DNA from: an uncultured Christensenella sp.
Lineage (GTDB): Bacteria > Bacillota > Clostridia > Christensenellales > UBA3700
Direction: 5' to 3'
Assembly: GCA_910583995.1 (NCBI GenBank)
Contig: CAJTYW010000001.1
Span: forward strand, 186,001 to 250,000
Length of the DNA: 64,000 bases
In this document: positions 42,167-52,042 of the stretch, piece by piece
Position numbering within the stretch: the stretch's first letter is position 1
How the letters are laid out: each line of letters starts with the position of its first letter
Notes under the pieces: model-generated
What the model saw: the letters and a program-made list of their open reading frames with translations, nothing else
Told to the model about the DNA's origin: nothing
The model's database searches: none
Position numbers and translations under genes: made by a program

Positions 42167-43840
42167 TTATTCTTCGTCTAAAACTTCAGGCACTTTTTTG
42201 ATTTTTACAGCACTATCAAATTCGCTACCCCAGTTAGGTTCTCCGTTACTATCTGTTTGTGGCAAATCGTCGCTATATGTGATTGTAGTACCATTTGAAA
42301 CAGGTGGAATATCTTTATCTTCAATATTAACAAGCTCGTCACTATTTGTAAACGAATTATCGTAGTCAGTTTGCTCATTTTGATTAGTTTGCGAATCTAC
42401 ATCACTATCATTTTCAGCTTTGTTACCAGCCTCAATTGCTTTTTCAACAACTTCTTTATTTTGTTTTTTATTTCTTGCTTCTTCAAAAGTAGTAGGCGTA
42501 AATCTATACATATTACCTTCCCACTTAAAACTTACAACTCCGCAAGGACCGCTACGATGCTTAACGATATTAAGGTTAATAATCTCATCACCACCATCTG
42601 TTTCCGCCTTTTTCTTAACCAAAAAGTAAACTTGGTCGGCATCTTGCTCAATTGCACCTGATTCTCTAAGGTCGGACATTTTAGGGTCGCCGTCGTCACG
42701 CTTTTCCAAATCACGTGAAGTTTGTGACAAAGCAAACACAGGTACATCAAGTTCTTTTGCCATAATCTTTATACTTCTTGAAATTTCAGTAACTTCTTGT
42801 TGAATACTTTGTCTTGAAGTATGTGCCTTAAGCAATTGCAAGTAGTCAATTAAAACAAAATCCAATCGTTTTTTCATTTGTTTTAGTCTACGGCATTTAC
42901 TCATAATTTGCTCGGGTGTAGTTCCTGCAGTATCGTCAATATAAACATTTGATTGCTCAAGTATTTTTTTTGCTTGCCATAATCTTTTGAACTCGTCTGC
43001 AGATGCTCCAGAAATAACGCTCTCATTAGGTACGCCTGCCATAGTAAGCAATATTCTTTGAGTAAGTTCGCTAATACTCATTTCCAAGTTGAAACAAGCA
43101 ATAACTTTTTCAGGCTCGTTTTTGGCAATATTACAAACAATATTCATTGCAAAAGATGTTTTACCACAACCGGGACGGGCTGCAAGTATAATCATTTGAC
43201 CACCTTTATAGCCATTTGTAATTTTATCCAAATTTTTAAAGTATGTCAATTGTCCCTTATTGCAATCAGGATTAATAAGCACATCTTCATAACCTTTTAG
43301 CACTTGATTAATTGTGTTGTTTACGTGAACTAAATCTTTATTTTCCTTATCTGCGGAAATATCAAATATAGTTTTTTCCGCAAATGAAAGTGCCATATCA
43401 GCATCATCACTTTTGTATGTATTTTCAGTTATTTTATTAGACGCATTTATTATCGTTCTAAGCATACTATTCTTTTTTACAATATTAAAATAGTATCTAA
43501 AATTTGCAGAAGACGGAATGGTATCCGTAAGTTCTGTAAGATAAGACATACCGCCAACCTTTTGAAGATTATCGGTTTTGCTCTCTTTGCCATTCCTATC
43601 CTTTTCTGTAGTTTTGGAAAGTTTATCCGATAAAGTAATAATATCTATCGGCTTGCCTTCCCTTTGCAAATCACTCATTGCAGTATAAATCATTTTGTGA
43701 GAAGAATAGTAAAAGTCAACCTCTTCAAGCTCACTCAAAATTTCGGTACTGACTGTATCGTCAATCATCATACTGCCTAAAAGTGATTGCTCTGCTTCTA
43801 TATTATTAGGCATAATTTTTGGGTTTTTAATCTCGTTCAT
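42167..43840 (-). CDS. dnaB: Replicative DNA helicase DnaB
   Basis: Hexameric 5'-3' helicase at the replication fork. N-terminal domain (NNIEAEQSLLGSMMIDD), then the RecA-like domain with Walker A (ARPGCGKTSFAMNI), Walker B (DFVLIDYLQLL) and SDLRESGAIEQDAD. The C-terminus has an acidic, Ser/Asn/Asp-rich extension of about 110 residues beyond the usual end, making 557 aa (typical is about 450). There is no homology visible in the extension. Confidence 0.95.
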   Translation of the reverse strand: MNEIKNPKIMPNNIEAEQSLLGSMMIDDTVSTEILSELEEVDFYYSSHKMIYTAMSDLQREGKPIDIITLSDKLSKTTEKDRNGKESKTDNLQKVGGMSYLTELTDTIPSSANFRYYFNIVKKNSMLRTIINASNKITENTYKSDDADMALSFAEKTIFDISADKENKDLVHVNNTINQVLKGYEDVLINPDCNKGQLTYFKNLDKITNGYKGGQMIILAARPGCGKTSFAMNIVCNIAKNEPEKVIACFNLEMSISELTQRILLTMAGVPNESVISGASADEFKRLWQAKKILEQSNVYIDDTAGTTPEQIMSKCRRLKQMKKRLDFVLIDYLQLLKAHTSRQSIQQEVTEISRSIKIMAKELDVPVFALSQTSRDLEKRDDGDPKMSDLRESGAIEQDADQVYFLVKKKAETDGGDEIINLNIVKHRSGPCGVVSFKWEGNMYRFTPTTFEEARNKKQNKEVVEKAIEAGNKAENDSDVDSQTNQNEQTDYDNSFTNSDELVNIEDKDIPPVSNGTTITYSDDLPQTDSNGEPNWGSEFDSAVKIKKVPEVLDEE

Positions 43841-43842
43841 TT

Positions 43843-45615
43843 TTATCCCCTTGTAAGTTCTTTTAGTTGTTGCAAAGTATTTTTAAACTCATTCATTGCT
43901 ATATCAAAAGTCTTTTTATTCTCAAGATTTACTCCTGCAACTTTCAATATTTCAGATGGTGGCATACTTCCGCCCAAACTTAAAAATTTCTTGTATTTTG
44001 CAACATTTTCGCTATTTTCCAATATTCCGTTTGCAATAACAACGGCAGAAGTAATACCTGTAGCATATTTATAAACATAAAAACTATTATAAAAATGTGG
44101 TATTCTTGCCCATTCATATTGAATCAAGCCGTCGTCTAACGTATTAGCTTTATAGTACTTATCATTAAGTTTTTTATATGTGTTACACAAAAATTCCGCA
44201 GTAAGTGCTTCGCCTTTTTCAACTGCATTATGGCAAATCATTTCAAACTCTGCAAATTGAGTTTGTCTGAATAGCGTTGTTCTAAACATATCAAGATAAT
44301 ATGATAGCAAATACTTTTTCTCTTCGCCGGCCGCTGACTTAATCATATATTTTAAAAGCAAAATTTCGTTTACTGTACTTGCAACTTCTGCAACAAAAAT
44401 TTCGTAACCTGCTTTTTCATAAGGCAAACTTGAATTTGAATAATAGCTGTGCATAGCGTGGCCTAATTCGTGTGCGATTGTAAAAACATCGTGAGTAACA
44501 CCTGAGTAATTTAATAACACATAAGGGTGTGAACTAAAGCAACCCCAAGAATATGCACCACTTCTTTTGCCTTTATTTTCGTAAACATCAATCCACTTAT
44601 CATTAAAAGCGCTATCAAGCAATTTACTATAATCATCGCCCAATGGTTTTAATGCGGCTTTTACAAGTTCTATTGCATCTTCATATTTGTAAGAATGTTC
44701 AATTTCACTAACAATAGGAGTGTGCATATCCCACATTGCGATTTTTGAATATCCTAATTCCTTTTTACGAAGTGCTAGATAATTATGCAATAGCTTGATA
44801 TTTTTATCTACACTTTCAGTCAAATTTTTATAAATAATGTCAGGCACATTTTCATTAAACATTGCAGATGACATAGCACTTTCGTAGCCACGCATTTTTG
44901 CAAAAAAGCAATTTTTCTTTACATTACCTGCATAAATACTTGCAATTGTATTAATCATTTTTTTGTAAGCACCAAACATTTTTTGATAAGCAAGTTTTCT
45001 TGCTTTTCTGTCAGGTGACTGCAAAACCATACTATATGTTCCGTGAGTTAGTTTGATTTTTTCGCCATCAAGTTTAACTTCGCCAAAATCAACATCAACA
45101 TTGTCAAACATATTAAAAGCTGCTTTAAAATTACCAGTAAATGAGTGCATATTACTAAGAAGTTTCTCTTCTTTTTCACTCAAAATATGTTTTTTGCTAC
45201 GCAGTAAGCTTTCAAAATAATATGAAAAATTTTCAAAATCTTTGTCAGCTATAAACTCTTTTAAAATTTTATCACTTAGTTTTGTAATTTCAGGAGTTAT
45301 AAAGCTTGACTCTGCAGAATAGTCAACAAGTATCATTTCTGCCTTATCGCTTAATGCTTGATATTTTGAAACGTCTGCGTCTTCATCCATTTTCATTTTT
45401 GCATAAACATAAATACGCTCAAGCTTTTCGCTCAAACTAGAGTTTAAATTTAAACAATCCAATATATCTTTTTTATTATCAAGTTTTCCTGCAAAACTTG
45501 CAATTTTACAGGTTGAATTTTTTATTTCGTTATATAAGTTATCCCATTCCGTCTCGTCTTTTACAATATCAGAAAGATTCCATTTGTATTTGTCGTCTAT
45601 TTCACTTCTTAACAT
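43843..45615 (-). CDS. pepF: Oligoendopeptidase F
   Basis: Cytoplasmic M3 zinc metallopeptidase, 590 aa. HELGHAMHSYYS gives the HExxH zinc motif, with the third ligand E in AGYEIFVAEVASTVNEILLL. Degrades small peptides. Only 2 bp before dnaB, so co-transcribed with it. Confidence 0.95.
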   Translation of the reverse strand: MLRSEIDDKYKWNLSDIVKDETEWDNLYNEIKNSTCKIASFAGKLDNKKDILDCLNLNSSLSEKLERIYVYAKMKMDEDADVSKYQALSDKAEMILVDYSAESSFITPEITKLSDKILKEFIADKDFENFSYYFESLLRSKKHILSEKEEKLLSNMHSFTGNFKAAFNMFDNVDVDFGEVKLDGEKIKLTHGTYSMVLQSPDRKARKLAYQKMFGAYKKMINTIASIYAGNVKKNCFFAKMRGYESAMSSAMFNENVPDIIYKNLTESVDKNIKLLHNYLALRKKELGYSKIAMWDMHTPIVSEIEHSYKYEDAIELVKAALKPLGDDYSKLLDSAFNDKWIDVYENKGKRSGAYSWGCFSSHPYVLLNYSGVTHDVFTIAHELGHAMHSYYSNSSLPYEKAGYEIFVAEVASTVNEILLLKYMIKSAAGEEKKYLLSYYLDMFRTTLFRQTQFAEFEMICHNAVEKGEALTAEFLCNTYKKLNDKYYKANTLDDGLIQYEWARIPHFYNSFYVYKYATGITSAVVIANGILENSENVAKYKKFLSLGGSMPPSEILKVAGVNLENKKTFDIAMNEFKNTLQQLKELTRG

Positions 45616-45653
45616 ACATACTCCTTAATACGCTACAAATTAATAAAATTTTA

Positions 45654-46817
45654 TCACATTTTATTATTCCTAAAATAATTATCAATAGTCATAATTAACT
45701 TGATTTCTTTAAACATTTTACTGCCAATGTCTACAGGTAATTTGTATAAGTTATCTGCAACAAGTCCCAAAAACTCGTCAAAATAATAAATTTTTAATCT
45801 GTCAATACCTTCATAGAAAGCAATTTTTTCATATAAATGCAATACACTTTCCGCAAAATTTTTGCCTTTTACCTTAAGTTCTTTAACAATAACATAATTT
45901 AACTCATTTAAACCTTCATATATTTCGCCAAAAATATGTGCAATTTCAACATACAAATCGGTATTCAAATCACATAATCCATATCCAAATGGCGACTTAT
46001 TTTCCGTATCAATAAAGTAGCTTTGCCCCGCATAGCCTCTTAACAATTTTAGTGCATCAAGATAACCTATCAAAATTGCCCTTTCTGTTGACTCGGGGGT
46101 AAAGTTCATTACTCTTCCCGGTTTTTCACTAGGTTTTATATACAGCACTTGACAATCTTTGTTTTTAGGATTTTTCTTTGGAATTGAACTTTTTGTTTCG
46201 ATTGCTACGATATCTTTGTAATTTCTGTCAAGCATCATATTGATTGGCATATTATCGTATACACCGCCGTCAATAAATTCTTTTCCATCAATTGCAGTCT
46301 TTTTAAATCCTGGGAAAGATGCTGATGCCATAACATAATCTGCAACTTGCCCTTCTCCCATATCTTCCACAAATATAGATAACGGCTGTTTTTCTGTAAC
46401 AGAATATGTCATAATTCCAAAATCAATGCCTGAATTTCTAAGTAAATTTTCATCAATATTAGAACGGATTAAATTTTTTATCTTTGTTGTATCAAGTCCG
46501 CCTTGTCCGATAATTTTTTTAAAGTAGTTGTAAAAGTACTTTATAGTGTCTTGGTCAATATTCTTTTTAGCAACATTTTCGCCATAGCTATTGTTAATAT
46601 CAAGTACATTGGCAAAATCAATTTCATTCCATATTTTTATGCTATCTTCAAATCTATTTTGAGCAACCATTACGCCATTTAAAGCACCAACAGAAGTGCC
46701 TGCAACGCCATCAAACTTAAAGCCTGCTTCAAAAAGAGCTTTCAATACTCCTGCTTGATAAGCACCTCTTGCTCCGCCACCTTCTAAAACAAGTCCTAAT
46801 CTCTTTTGATTTTCCAC
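45654..46817 (-). CDS. Patatin-like phospholipase
   Basis: 387 aa. Oxyanion loop LEGGGARGAYQAGVL, nucleophile elbow GTSVG (Ser) and catalytic Asp in FIDGGVYDNMP. The rest carries no other domain I recognise. Probably a lipid acyl hydrolase, substrate unknown. Confidence 0.92.
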   Translation of the reverse strand: MENQKRLGLVLEGGGARGAYQAGVLKALFEAGFKFDGVAGTSVGALNGVMVAQNRFEDSIKIWNEIDFANVLDINNSYGENVAKKNIDQDTIKYFYNYFKKIIGQGGLDTTKIKNLIRSNIDENLLRNSGIDFGIMTYSVTEKQPLSIFVEDMGEGQVADYVMASASFPGFKKTAIDGKEFIDGGVYDNMPINMMLDRNYKDIVAIETKSSIPKKNPKNKDCQVLYIKPSEKPGRVMNFTPESTERAILIGYLDALKLLRGYAGQSYFIDTENKSPFGYGLCDLNTDLYVEIAHIFGEIYEGLNELNYVIVKELKVKGKNFAESVLHLYEKIAFYEGIDRLKIYYFDEFLGLVADNLYKLPVDIGSKMFKEIKLIMTIDNYFRNNKM

Positions 46818-46991
46818 AAGCCAACTTTCTCCTAAGTAATATAATATTTGTTGCTATTACAATTTTTTCGATTTAGCCAAATTAATATACATAATTATTT
46901 TAACATTATTTTTAAAATTTGTAAAGTATTATTTTTAAATTAAATATATATAAAAAGCATATCACACAATTTTTCAATATAAAAAACAAAA

Positions 46992-47032
46992 TGTGCATCT
47001 AAATCATATCGTAAAAAAACAATTTAAACGCA
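46992..47032 (-). terminator. Likely terminator of the alr-coaD operon
   Basis: 12-bp stem (46992-47003 with 47021-47032, with two G-U pairs), loop of 17 nt, followed on the minus strand by ATTTTGTTTTTT. The rest of the 300-bp gap (46818-47117) is AT-rich and holds one copy of the recurrent motif at 47070. Confidence 0.55.
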
Positions 47033-47069
47033 CTTAAAAAAGATATACAAATTTATCATTTAACGCAAA

Positions 47070-47089
47070 TAATACCGATTTTCAAAAGG
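47070..47089 (+). repeat. Copy of recurrent intergenic motif
   Basis: TAATACCGATTTTCAAAAGG, about 30 bp beyond the stop of the coiled-coil gene. Confidence 0.5.
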
Positions 47090-47117
47090 TTTATCTATTT
47101 AAATATCCATACAAGCA

Positions 47118-47588
47118 TTATTTTTTGTTATACAAGTTTTGAAATTCGTCAAGTATAGTATTTTTTGAATCTCTTACACAATTTATTATATCAATCATCT
47201 TATTTTCAGATTCTTTTAGCAAATTCATTAGTGAATCCATTGTTTCGTAAATCAATCTATCTCTTTCCTTCTTTGCACTCTCTAAAATTTGATTAGCTTC
47301 ATATTTAGCTTGCTCTGTAAGCTCGGACTCGTCAAGGATTTTGTTTGCTTTTGCTTTAGCATCGCCTATAATATGAGCAGCATAGTCTTCAGCTTCACTC
47401 ATAATATTTTCTTTTTCAGTTAAAATGATTTGTGCTTCTTTAATTTCTTGTGGCAAAAGAGATTTTAATGTAAGAATATAATCCATACATTTACCTTCGT
47501 CAATGTATCTATTTCCGCCTAGCATTGACCTTCTTGAGTCTTTGATTTCACTCTCAAGTTCATTTAAAATTTTTAAAAAATCATTCAT
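47118..47588 (-). CDS. Coiled-coil protein downstream of coaD
   Basis: 156-aa, highly charged, almost entirely helical protein (IILTEKENIMSEAEDYAAHI; EQAKYEANQILESAKKERDR) resembling the stalk part of F-type ATP synthase subunit b, but without a membrane segment. Similar small proteins follow coaD in many Clostridia with no known function. Overlaps coaD by 8 nt. Confidence 0.7.
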   Translation of the reverse strand: MNDFLKILNELESEIKDSRRSMLGGNRYIDEGKCMDYILTLKSLLPQEIKEAQIILTEKENIMSEAEDYAAHIIGDAKAKANKILDESELTEQAKYEANQILESAKKERDRLIYETMDSLMNLLKESENKMIDIINCVRDSKNTILDEFQNLYNKK

Positions 47589-48096
47589 TATTTTTTCTCC
47601 TTATCAAGCTTAGTACACTAGCAGGCAAATATTTATTTAACTCTGCATTTATCTCTTCCACATTATTTTGTGCAAAATTTTGTTTTTCTTGCAATATCAA
47701 TTCCCTTGCAATAGTACTGCTTATATTATCAAATTTTTTGTCTGCAGGCAAAAGAATTGTCTTAACACCACATTTATCATAATTAAACTTAGCCATTTCA
47801 GTTTCATAAGCATAATCTACATTGTTTCTAAAACCACGAATAATTATATCAATATCGTATTTATTACAAAATTCAAAAACCATTCCGCTATCGCCAACAA
47901 CTTCAACATTATCATATTTTTCAAGTGCTAACTTACATAACTGCACCCGTTCATTTAAGTTAAACAAATATGTCTTTTCTTCATTATTAAATACCCCTAC
48001 AACAACCTTATTAGACATTGCAAGTGCTTTTTCAATAATATCAATATGTCCGCAAGTTATCGGGTCAAAGCTACCGCTTATCAAACATTTTTTCAT
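47581..48096 (-). CDS. coaD: Phosphopantetheine adenylyltransferase
   Basis: Penultimate step of coenzyme A synthesis. SGSFDPITCGHIDII is the nucleotidyl transferase motif with T/HxGH; IIRGFRNNVDYAYE and ISSTIARELI follow. 171 aa. Overlaps rsmD by 4 nt. Confidence 0.97.
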   Translation of the reverse strand: MKKCLISGSFDPITCGHIDIIEKALAMSNKVVVGVFNNEEKTYLFNLNERVQLCKLALEKYDNVEVVGDSGMVFEFCNKYDIDIIIRGFRNNVDYAYETEMAKFNYDKCGVKTILLPADKKFDNISSTIARELILQEKQNFAQNNVEEINAELNKYLPASVLSLIRRKNNE

Positions 48097-48635
48097 ACTA
48101 TTCTCTCATAAATATCAATTGCAGTTATGCCGTATTTTTTTGATTTTATAATATTAAAACCTTCTACATTTTTATCAAAATTTTTATCGTATAAGCTTTC
48201 AAAAATTACTATTCCCGTATCGGATAAAACATTATTTTCCGCAATTTTATTTAGTACAGCTTTTATATCTTTAAACTCATACGGCGGGTCTAAAAATATT
48301 ATGTCAAATTGTCTATTTTTAAGTCTTGTCAAAGCATATTCATAATCGCCAAACAAAATCTCAGCTTCTTCTTTAAGCATAGCCAAATTTTGTTTAATCA
48401 ACTTAATACTTTCCTTACTATTATCGCAAAATACAACTTTATTTGCACCACGGCTAATCGCTTCAATACCAATAGCACCGCTGCCCGCAAATAAATCAAG
48501 AAAATCACAATCAATAACATCATTTTGTATAATGTTAAAAATTGATTCCTTTATCATATCTGTTGTAGGTCTAACATCACTATTTTTTGGTGATATTAGC
48601 GGTCTGCTCCTATGTTTTCCTGCTATTACTCTCAT
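48093..48635 (-). CDS. rsmD: 16S rRNA (guanine966-N2)-methyltransferase RsmD
   Basis: SAM-dependent methyltransferase. MRVIAGKHRSRPL at the start, DLFAGSGAIGIEAISRGA (SAM site) and FLDPPY (NPPY-type motif). 180 aa. Pairs with coaD as in most bacteria. Confidence 0.95.
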   Translation of the reverse strand: MRVIAGKHRSRPLISPKNSDVRPTTDMIKESIFNIIQNDVIDCDFLDLFAGSGAIGIEAISRGANKVVFCDNSKESIKLIKQNLAMLKEEAEILFGDYEYALTRLKNRQFDIIFLDPPYEFKDIKAVLNKIAENNVLSDTGIVIFESLYDKNFDKNVEGFNIIKSKKYGITAIDIYERIV

Positions 48636-48636
48636 T

Positions 48637-49167
48637 TTACCTCACAAAAACTTTATCCATTTTTATATCGTGTGACTCTGTTACAACTTTATCAAAAACC
48701 TGTTCTTTAAACGCTACTGCAACTTTTTCACAATTAGGAAACTTAGCAAAAAATCTGTCATAATATCCTTTACCTTTGCCAAGTCTGTGCCCTTCACTAT
48801 CTACCCCAAGCACAGGCACAATACACAAATCAATAGTTGTATCTACAGCTTGTCCGATAGGCTCTAAAATACCAAATGCACCTTTTTTTAACATACAAGG
48901 ATATTTAACAAGTTCTATATCATCGCCGTTTACTCTAGGCAAATAACACTGCTTACCAAAAGTCATTGTAAACTCTAAAAGCCAATCAATATTAACTTCA
49001 GTAATCAACGCTTTGTATAGTAAAATATGGCTATGATTGTTAATTAGCTTGCTATTAATAATATCGCTAACTATCATTTGACTTTTAAAACTCCTGTCAA
49101 AGTAAGACATATTATTTAGTTTTTCACGAGCTATTGCCCTTTGAGATTCCTTAGTAATAGTAGACAT
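48637..49167 (-). CDS. yqgN: 5-Formyltetrahydrofolate cyclo-ligase
   Basis: Converts 5-formyl-THF to 5,10-methenyl-THF. The C-terminal signature GHRLGKGKGYYDRFFAKFPN and LVKYPCMLKKGAFGILEP mark the family. Start taken at the ATG at 49167, 8 nt after AGGAAG (176 aa); an in-frame TTG at 49173 is too close to the Shine-Dalgarno. Confidence 0.92.
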   Translation of the reverse strand: MSTITKESQRAIAREKLNNMSYFDRSFKSQMIVSDIINSKLINNHSHILLYKALITEVNIDWLLEFTMTFGKQCYLPRVNGDDIELVKYPCMLKKGAFGILEPIGQAVDTTIDLCIVPVLGVDSEGHRLGKGKGYYDRFFAKFPNCEKVAVAFKEQVFDKVVTESHDIKMDKVFVR

Positions 49168-50137
49168 ATTCAAATCTTCCTTTTAATGCCGTCATAAGTT
49201 CATATTCTGAAATATTCATTTCGGCTGCTCTATTGTTAAAAGACAAAATATCTGTATCGTAAATTATTGTTTTATCTCCAACTTTAACATTTTTATCTGT
49301 TATATCAATTATATGAGAATCCATACTAATTTTGCCTAAAACCTTACAAAAATCGGTATTATATCCCATATTATGACCTGTAAAGCGTCTAATTATTCCG
49401 TCGTAATAACCACCGCTACATAATGCAACTTTTAACGACTTATTTGCTATAAATTCTCCGTCATAGCCAATGCTTTCGCCTTTTTTGATATCCTTAATTT
49501 GCATAATTTCTGAAGTTACGCCAACTGCATTATCATACAAACCAATCCCTAATCTTACCATATCGGTTTTTAATTCACCTTGATAGTTTTTGTAATTTGT
49601 TGCAAATATATGAGTTAGCACATCGCTATTATAAAGTTTAACACAATTTGCAAAATCGCTAAATTTATCAATTTGACTATTTGTCAAAATGTCGTTTGCG
49701 GAAAAAATATGTGAATATACACCTTCAATATCGCGTGGTTGCATTATTTCCAAAAGTGAATGCAAATGCTCTTTAGTCTTCACTCCACTTCTGTTCATTC
49801 CACTATCTATTGCAATGTGATATTTCAAACCTTTTACATAATTTTGTGGCAAACTTATAGAAACACTTATATCATATTTTTTGCAAAGTTCACTTTCGCT
49901 TTTACAAAAGGACAAAGCAAGTATAGGTTTTTTAATGCCGATTTGCCTTAATTTTATCCCTTCAAAAACATTTGCAACTGCAAAGCTAGACACATAATCT
50001 TGTATAAAACTTGCAATTTGCAAACCATTGCTATAGCAGTTTGCTTTTACAACTGCCATAACTTTACTGCCACTTTTTTCGCTTGCACTTAATATATTGT
50101 TTTTTATTTGATTAATATCAATATGCTTTACTAAAAT
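49151..50137 (-). CDS. alr: Alanine racemase, with apparent ATT start
   Basis: PLP enzyme giving D-alanine for the cell wall. KVMAVVKANCY holds the PLP lysine; GMNRSGVK, GYDGEFIANKS, CSGGYYDGIIRR and KISMDSHIIDI are family segments. From the first ATG (50059, no Shine-Dalgarno) the N-terminal strand before the lysine would be missing. The frame is open upstream and encodes HIDINQIKNN, the usual alr front. GGGGG (50148-50144) lies 6 nt before ATT at 50137, so I take that as start (328 aa). A pseudogene or start mutation is the alternative. Confidence 0.82.
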   Translation of the reverse strand: MLVKHIDINQIKNNILSASEKSGSKVMAVVKANCYSNGLQIASFIQDYVSSFAVANVFEGIKLRQIGIKKPILALSFCKSESELCKKYDISVSISLPQNYVKGLKYHIAIDSGMNRSGVKTKEHLHSLLEIMQPRDIEGVYSHIFSANDILTNSQIDKFSDFANCVKLYNSDVLTHIFATNYKNYQGELKTDMVRLGIGLYDNAVGVTSEIMQIKDIKKGESIGYDGEFIANKSLKVALCSGGYYDGIIRRFTGHNMGYNTDFCKVLGKISMDSHIIDITDKNVKVGDKTIIYDTDILSFNNRAAEMNISEYELMTALKGRFEYVYYY

Positions 50138-50202
50138 ATTATGCCCCCAAAACTTTGTTATTACGACATAAATATTTTATTCATAAAGCGATTTTTTTGT
50201 TA

Positions 50203-50625
50203 TTAAATAATAGAATTTTCCAATACTTTTATATTATTTTTTTCTATTACAACCATAGCTTTTTCAATATCAGATACTTTTAACATTATTATAGCCTTTT
50301 TTGCTTCAGTCCTTGCATAAGAATATAAATACTCTATTTCAACGCCACCTGCATATAAAAGCTCTAATACTTCAGATAATCCGCCTGCTCTATCTTCAAC
50401 TTCAATACCAATCAAGTCGGAACTAGTAACAGTAAAACCTGCTTCACGCAAAACTTTGACTGCTTTTGAGTTGTCACGAGTAATTGCACGCAAAATACCA
50501 AACTCTTTTGTATCTGCAATGCTCATTGAAACTAAGTCGATTTTGTTATCTGCCAACACTTTAGAAAAATCACCGACTCTTCCTTTGCGGTTTTCTAAAA
50601 ATACTGCAATTTGATTAACTAACAT
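50203..50625 (-). CDS. Tandem ACT-domain protein
   Basis: 140 aa, two ACT domains (MLVNQIAVFLENRKGRVGDF, and GIEVEDRAGGLSEVLELLYA). Such proteins bind amino acids and are typically encoded next to paaK and iorAB, where they may sense branched-chain or aromatic amino acids. Lies 30 bp after paaK. Confidence 0.88.
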   Translation of the reverse strand: MLVNQIAVFLENRKGRVGDFSKVLADNKIDLVSMSIADTKEFGILRAITRDNSKAVKVLREAGFTVTSSDLIGIEVEDRAGGLSEVLELLYAGGVEIEYLYSYARTEAKKAIIMLKVSDIEKAMVVIEKNNIKVLENSII

Positions 50626-50655
50626 ATATCTCTCCCTTATAAATTTTAAAATTTA

Positions 50656-51957
50656 TTATTTTTTGCGATTATCAATAATTCTTTTTGCCTTTCCTTCACT
50701 TCTGCTTAAGCTGTTAGGACTGACTAAAGTAATTTTTGCACTAATTCCAAGATTAGATGTCATTTCGTGTTCAATCTCTTTCTTTAATGCTTGTAATTTG
50801 CCCACTTCGTCACTGAAATATGACTCACTGATTTCTATTTGAATTTCAAATGTATCCAATGCACCAACTCTGTCAACAACGATTTGATAATGTGGAGAAA
50901 TCCTATCTCCTATATTAAATAATACGCTTTCAATTTGTGACGGGAACACATTTACACCACGAATAATAAGCATATCATCTGTTCTTCCAGTTACTCTGTT
51001 CATACGAACAAGTGTTCTACCACATTTACATTCGCCTTTTTTGAAGCTTGTAATGTCTCTTGTTCTGTATCTAATAAGTGGAATACCTTCTTTAGTAAGT
51101 GTAGTAATAACAAGTTCACCTTTCTCACCAAAAGGAACAGGTTCCAATGTGTCTGGGTCAACAATTTCAGGGAAGAAATGGTCTTCGTTAATGTGTAGTC
51201 CGTCCTGCTCTTCACACTCCATTGCAACACCAGGTCCCATAATTTCACTCAAGCCATAAATATCATAAGCTTTAATTTGCAATCTTTTTTCGATATCACG
51301 ACGCATTTCGTCAGACCAAGGCTCTGCACCAAAAATACCGCGTTTCAATTTAAATTGACTTCTATCTGTAAAGCCTTCCTTAGCCATAGCTTCACTTAGA
51401 TATATTGCATACGATGGAGTACAGCAAAGAGTATCCGCACCAAAGTCTCTCATAAGTTGCAATTGTCTTAATGTATTACCGCTTGATGTAGGAACTGTCA
51501 TAGCACCTAATCTTTGGCTACCATCGTGAAGTCCTAGTCCACCTGTAAACAAACCATAACCAAATGATACTTGTACAACAGAATTGTTATCTGCGCCTGT
51601 CATATTTAAGCATCTTGCAGCCATATCTGCCCACATATCTAGATCATTTTGAGTATATCCAACAACAGTCAATTTACCAGTTGTACCGCTTGATGCGTGA
51701 ACTCTGACAATCTCACTTTGCGGAGCACTAAAGAATCCAAACGGATAACTTTCTCTTAAATCGTGCTTTACCGTAAATGGCAATTTTGTAATATCTTTAA
51801 TTGATTTGATATCTTCAGGTTTTAAGCCAATTGCATCCATTTTTTTACGATAAATTTCAACATTGTCATAAACTCTTTTTACAACCTTAACCAGTCTTTC
51901 ACTTTGAACTTTTTCAAGTTCTTCTCTACTTAAAAATTGCATATTGTCGCTATACAT
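50656..51957 (-). CDS. paaK: Phenylacetate-CoA ligase (first paralogue)
   Basis: Adenylate-forming enzyme, 433 aa, making aryl-CoA from aryl acetate, ATP and CoA. VRVHASSGTTGKLTVVGYTQ (P-loop), SFGYGLFTGGLGLHDG, YGLSEIMGPGVAMECE and RGVNVFPSQIES are diagnostic. In an IOR cluster it would work in the breakdown of aromatic amino acids or in reverse aryl-acid carboxylation. Homologous to the copy at 54490. Confidence 0.94.
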   Translation of the reverse strand: MYSDNMQFLSREELEKVQSERLVKVVKRVYDNVEIYRKKMDAIGLKPEDIKSIKDITKLPFTVKHDLRESYPFGFFSAPQSEIVRVHASSGTTGKLTVVGYTQNDLDMWADMAARCLNMTGADNNSVVQVSFGYGLFTGGLGLHDGSQRLGAMTVPTSSGNTLRQLQLMRDFGADTLCCTPSYAIYLSEAMAKEGFTDRSQFKLKRGIFGAEPWSDEMRRDIEKRLQIKAYDIYGLSEIMGPGVAMECEEQDGLHINEDHFFPEIVDPDTLEPVPFGEKGELVITTLTKEGIPLIRYRTRDITSFKKGECKCGRTLVRMNRVTGRTDDMLIIRGVNVFPSQIESVLFNIGDRISPHYQIVVDRVGALDTFEIQIEISESYFSDEVGKLQALKKEIEHEMTSNLGISAKITLVSPNSLSRSEGKAKRIIDNRKK

Positions 51958-52042
51958 AATCTATTCCTCCGAATGTTTAGCAAATTTTTATTTCCCCATT
52001 ATCTATAAAAAAACTTGTTTTATACATTTTTACTTTAGTTTA

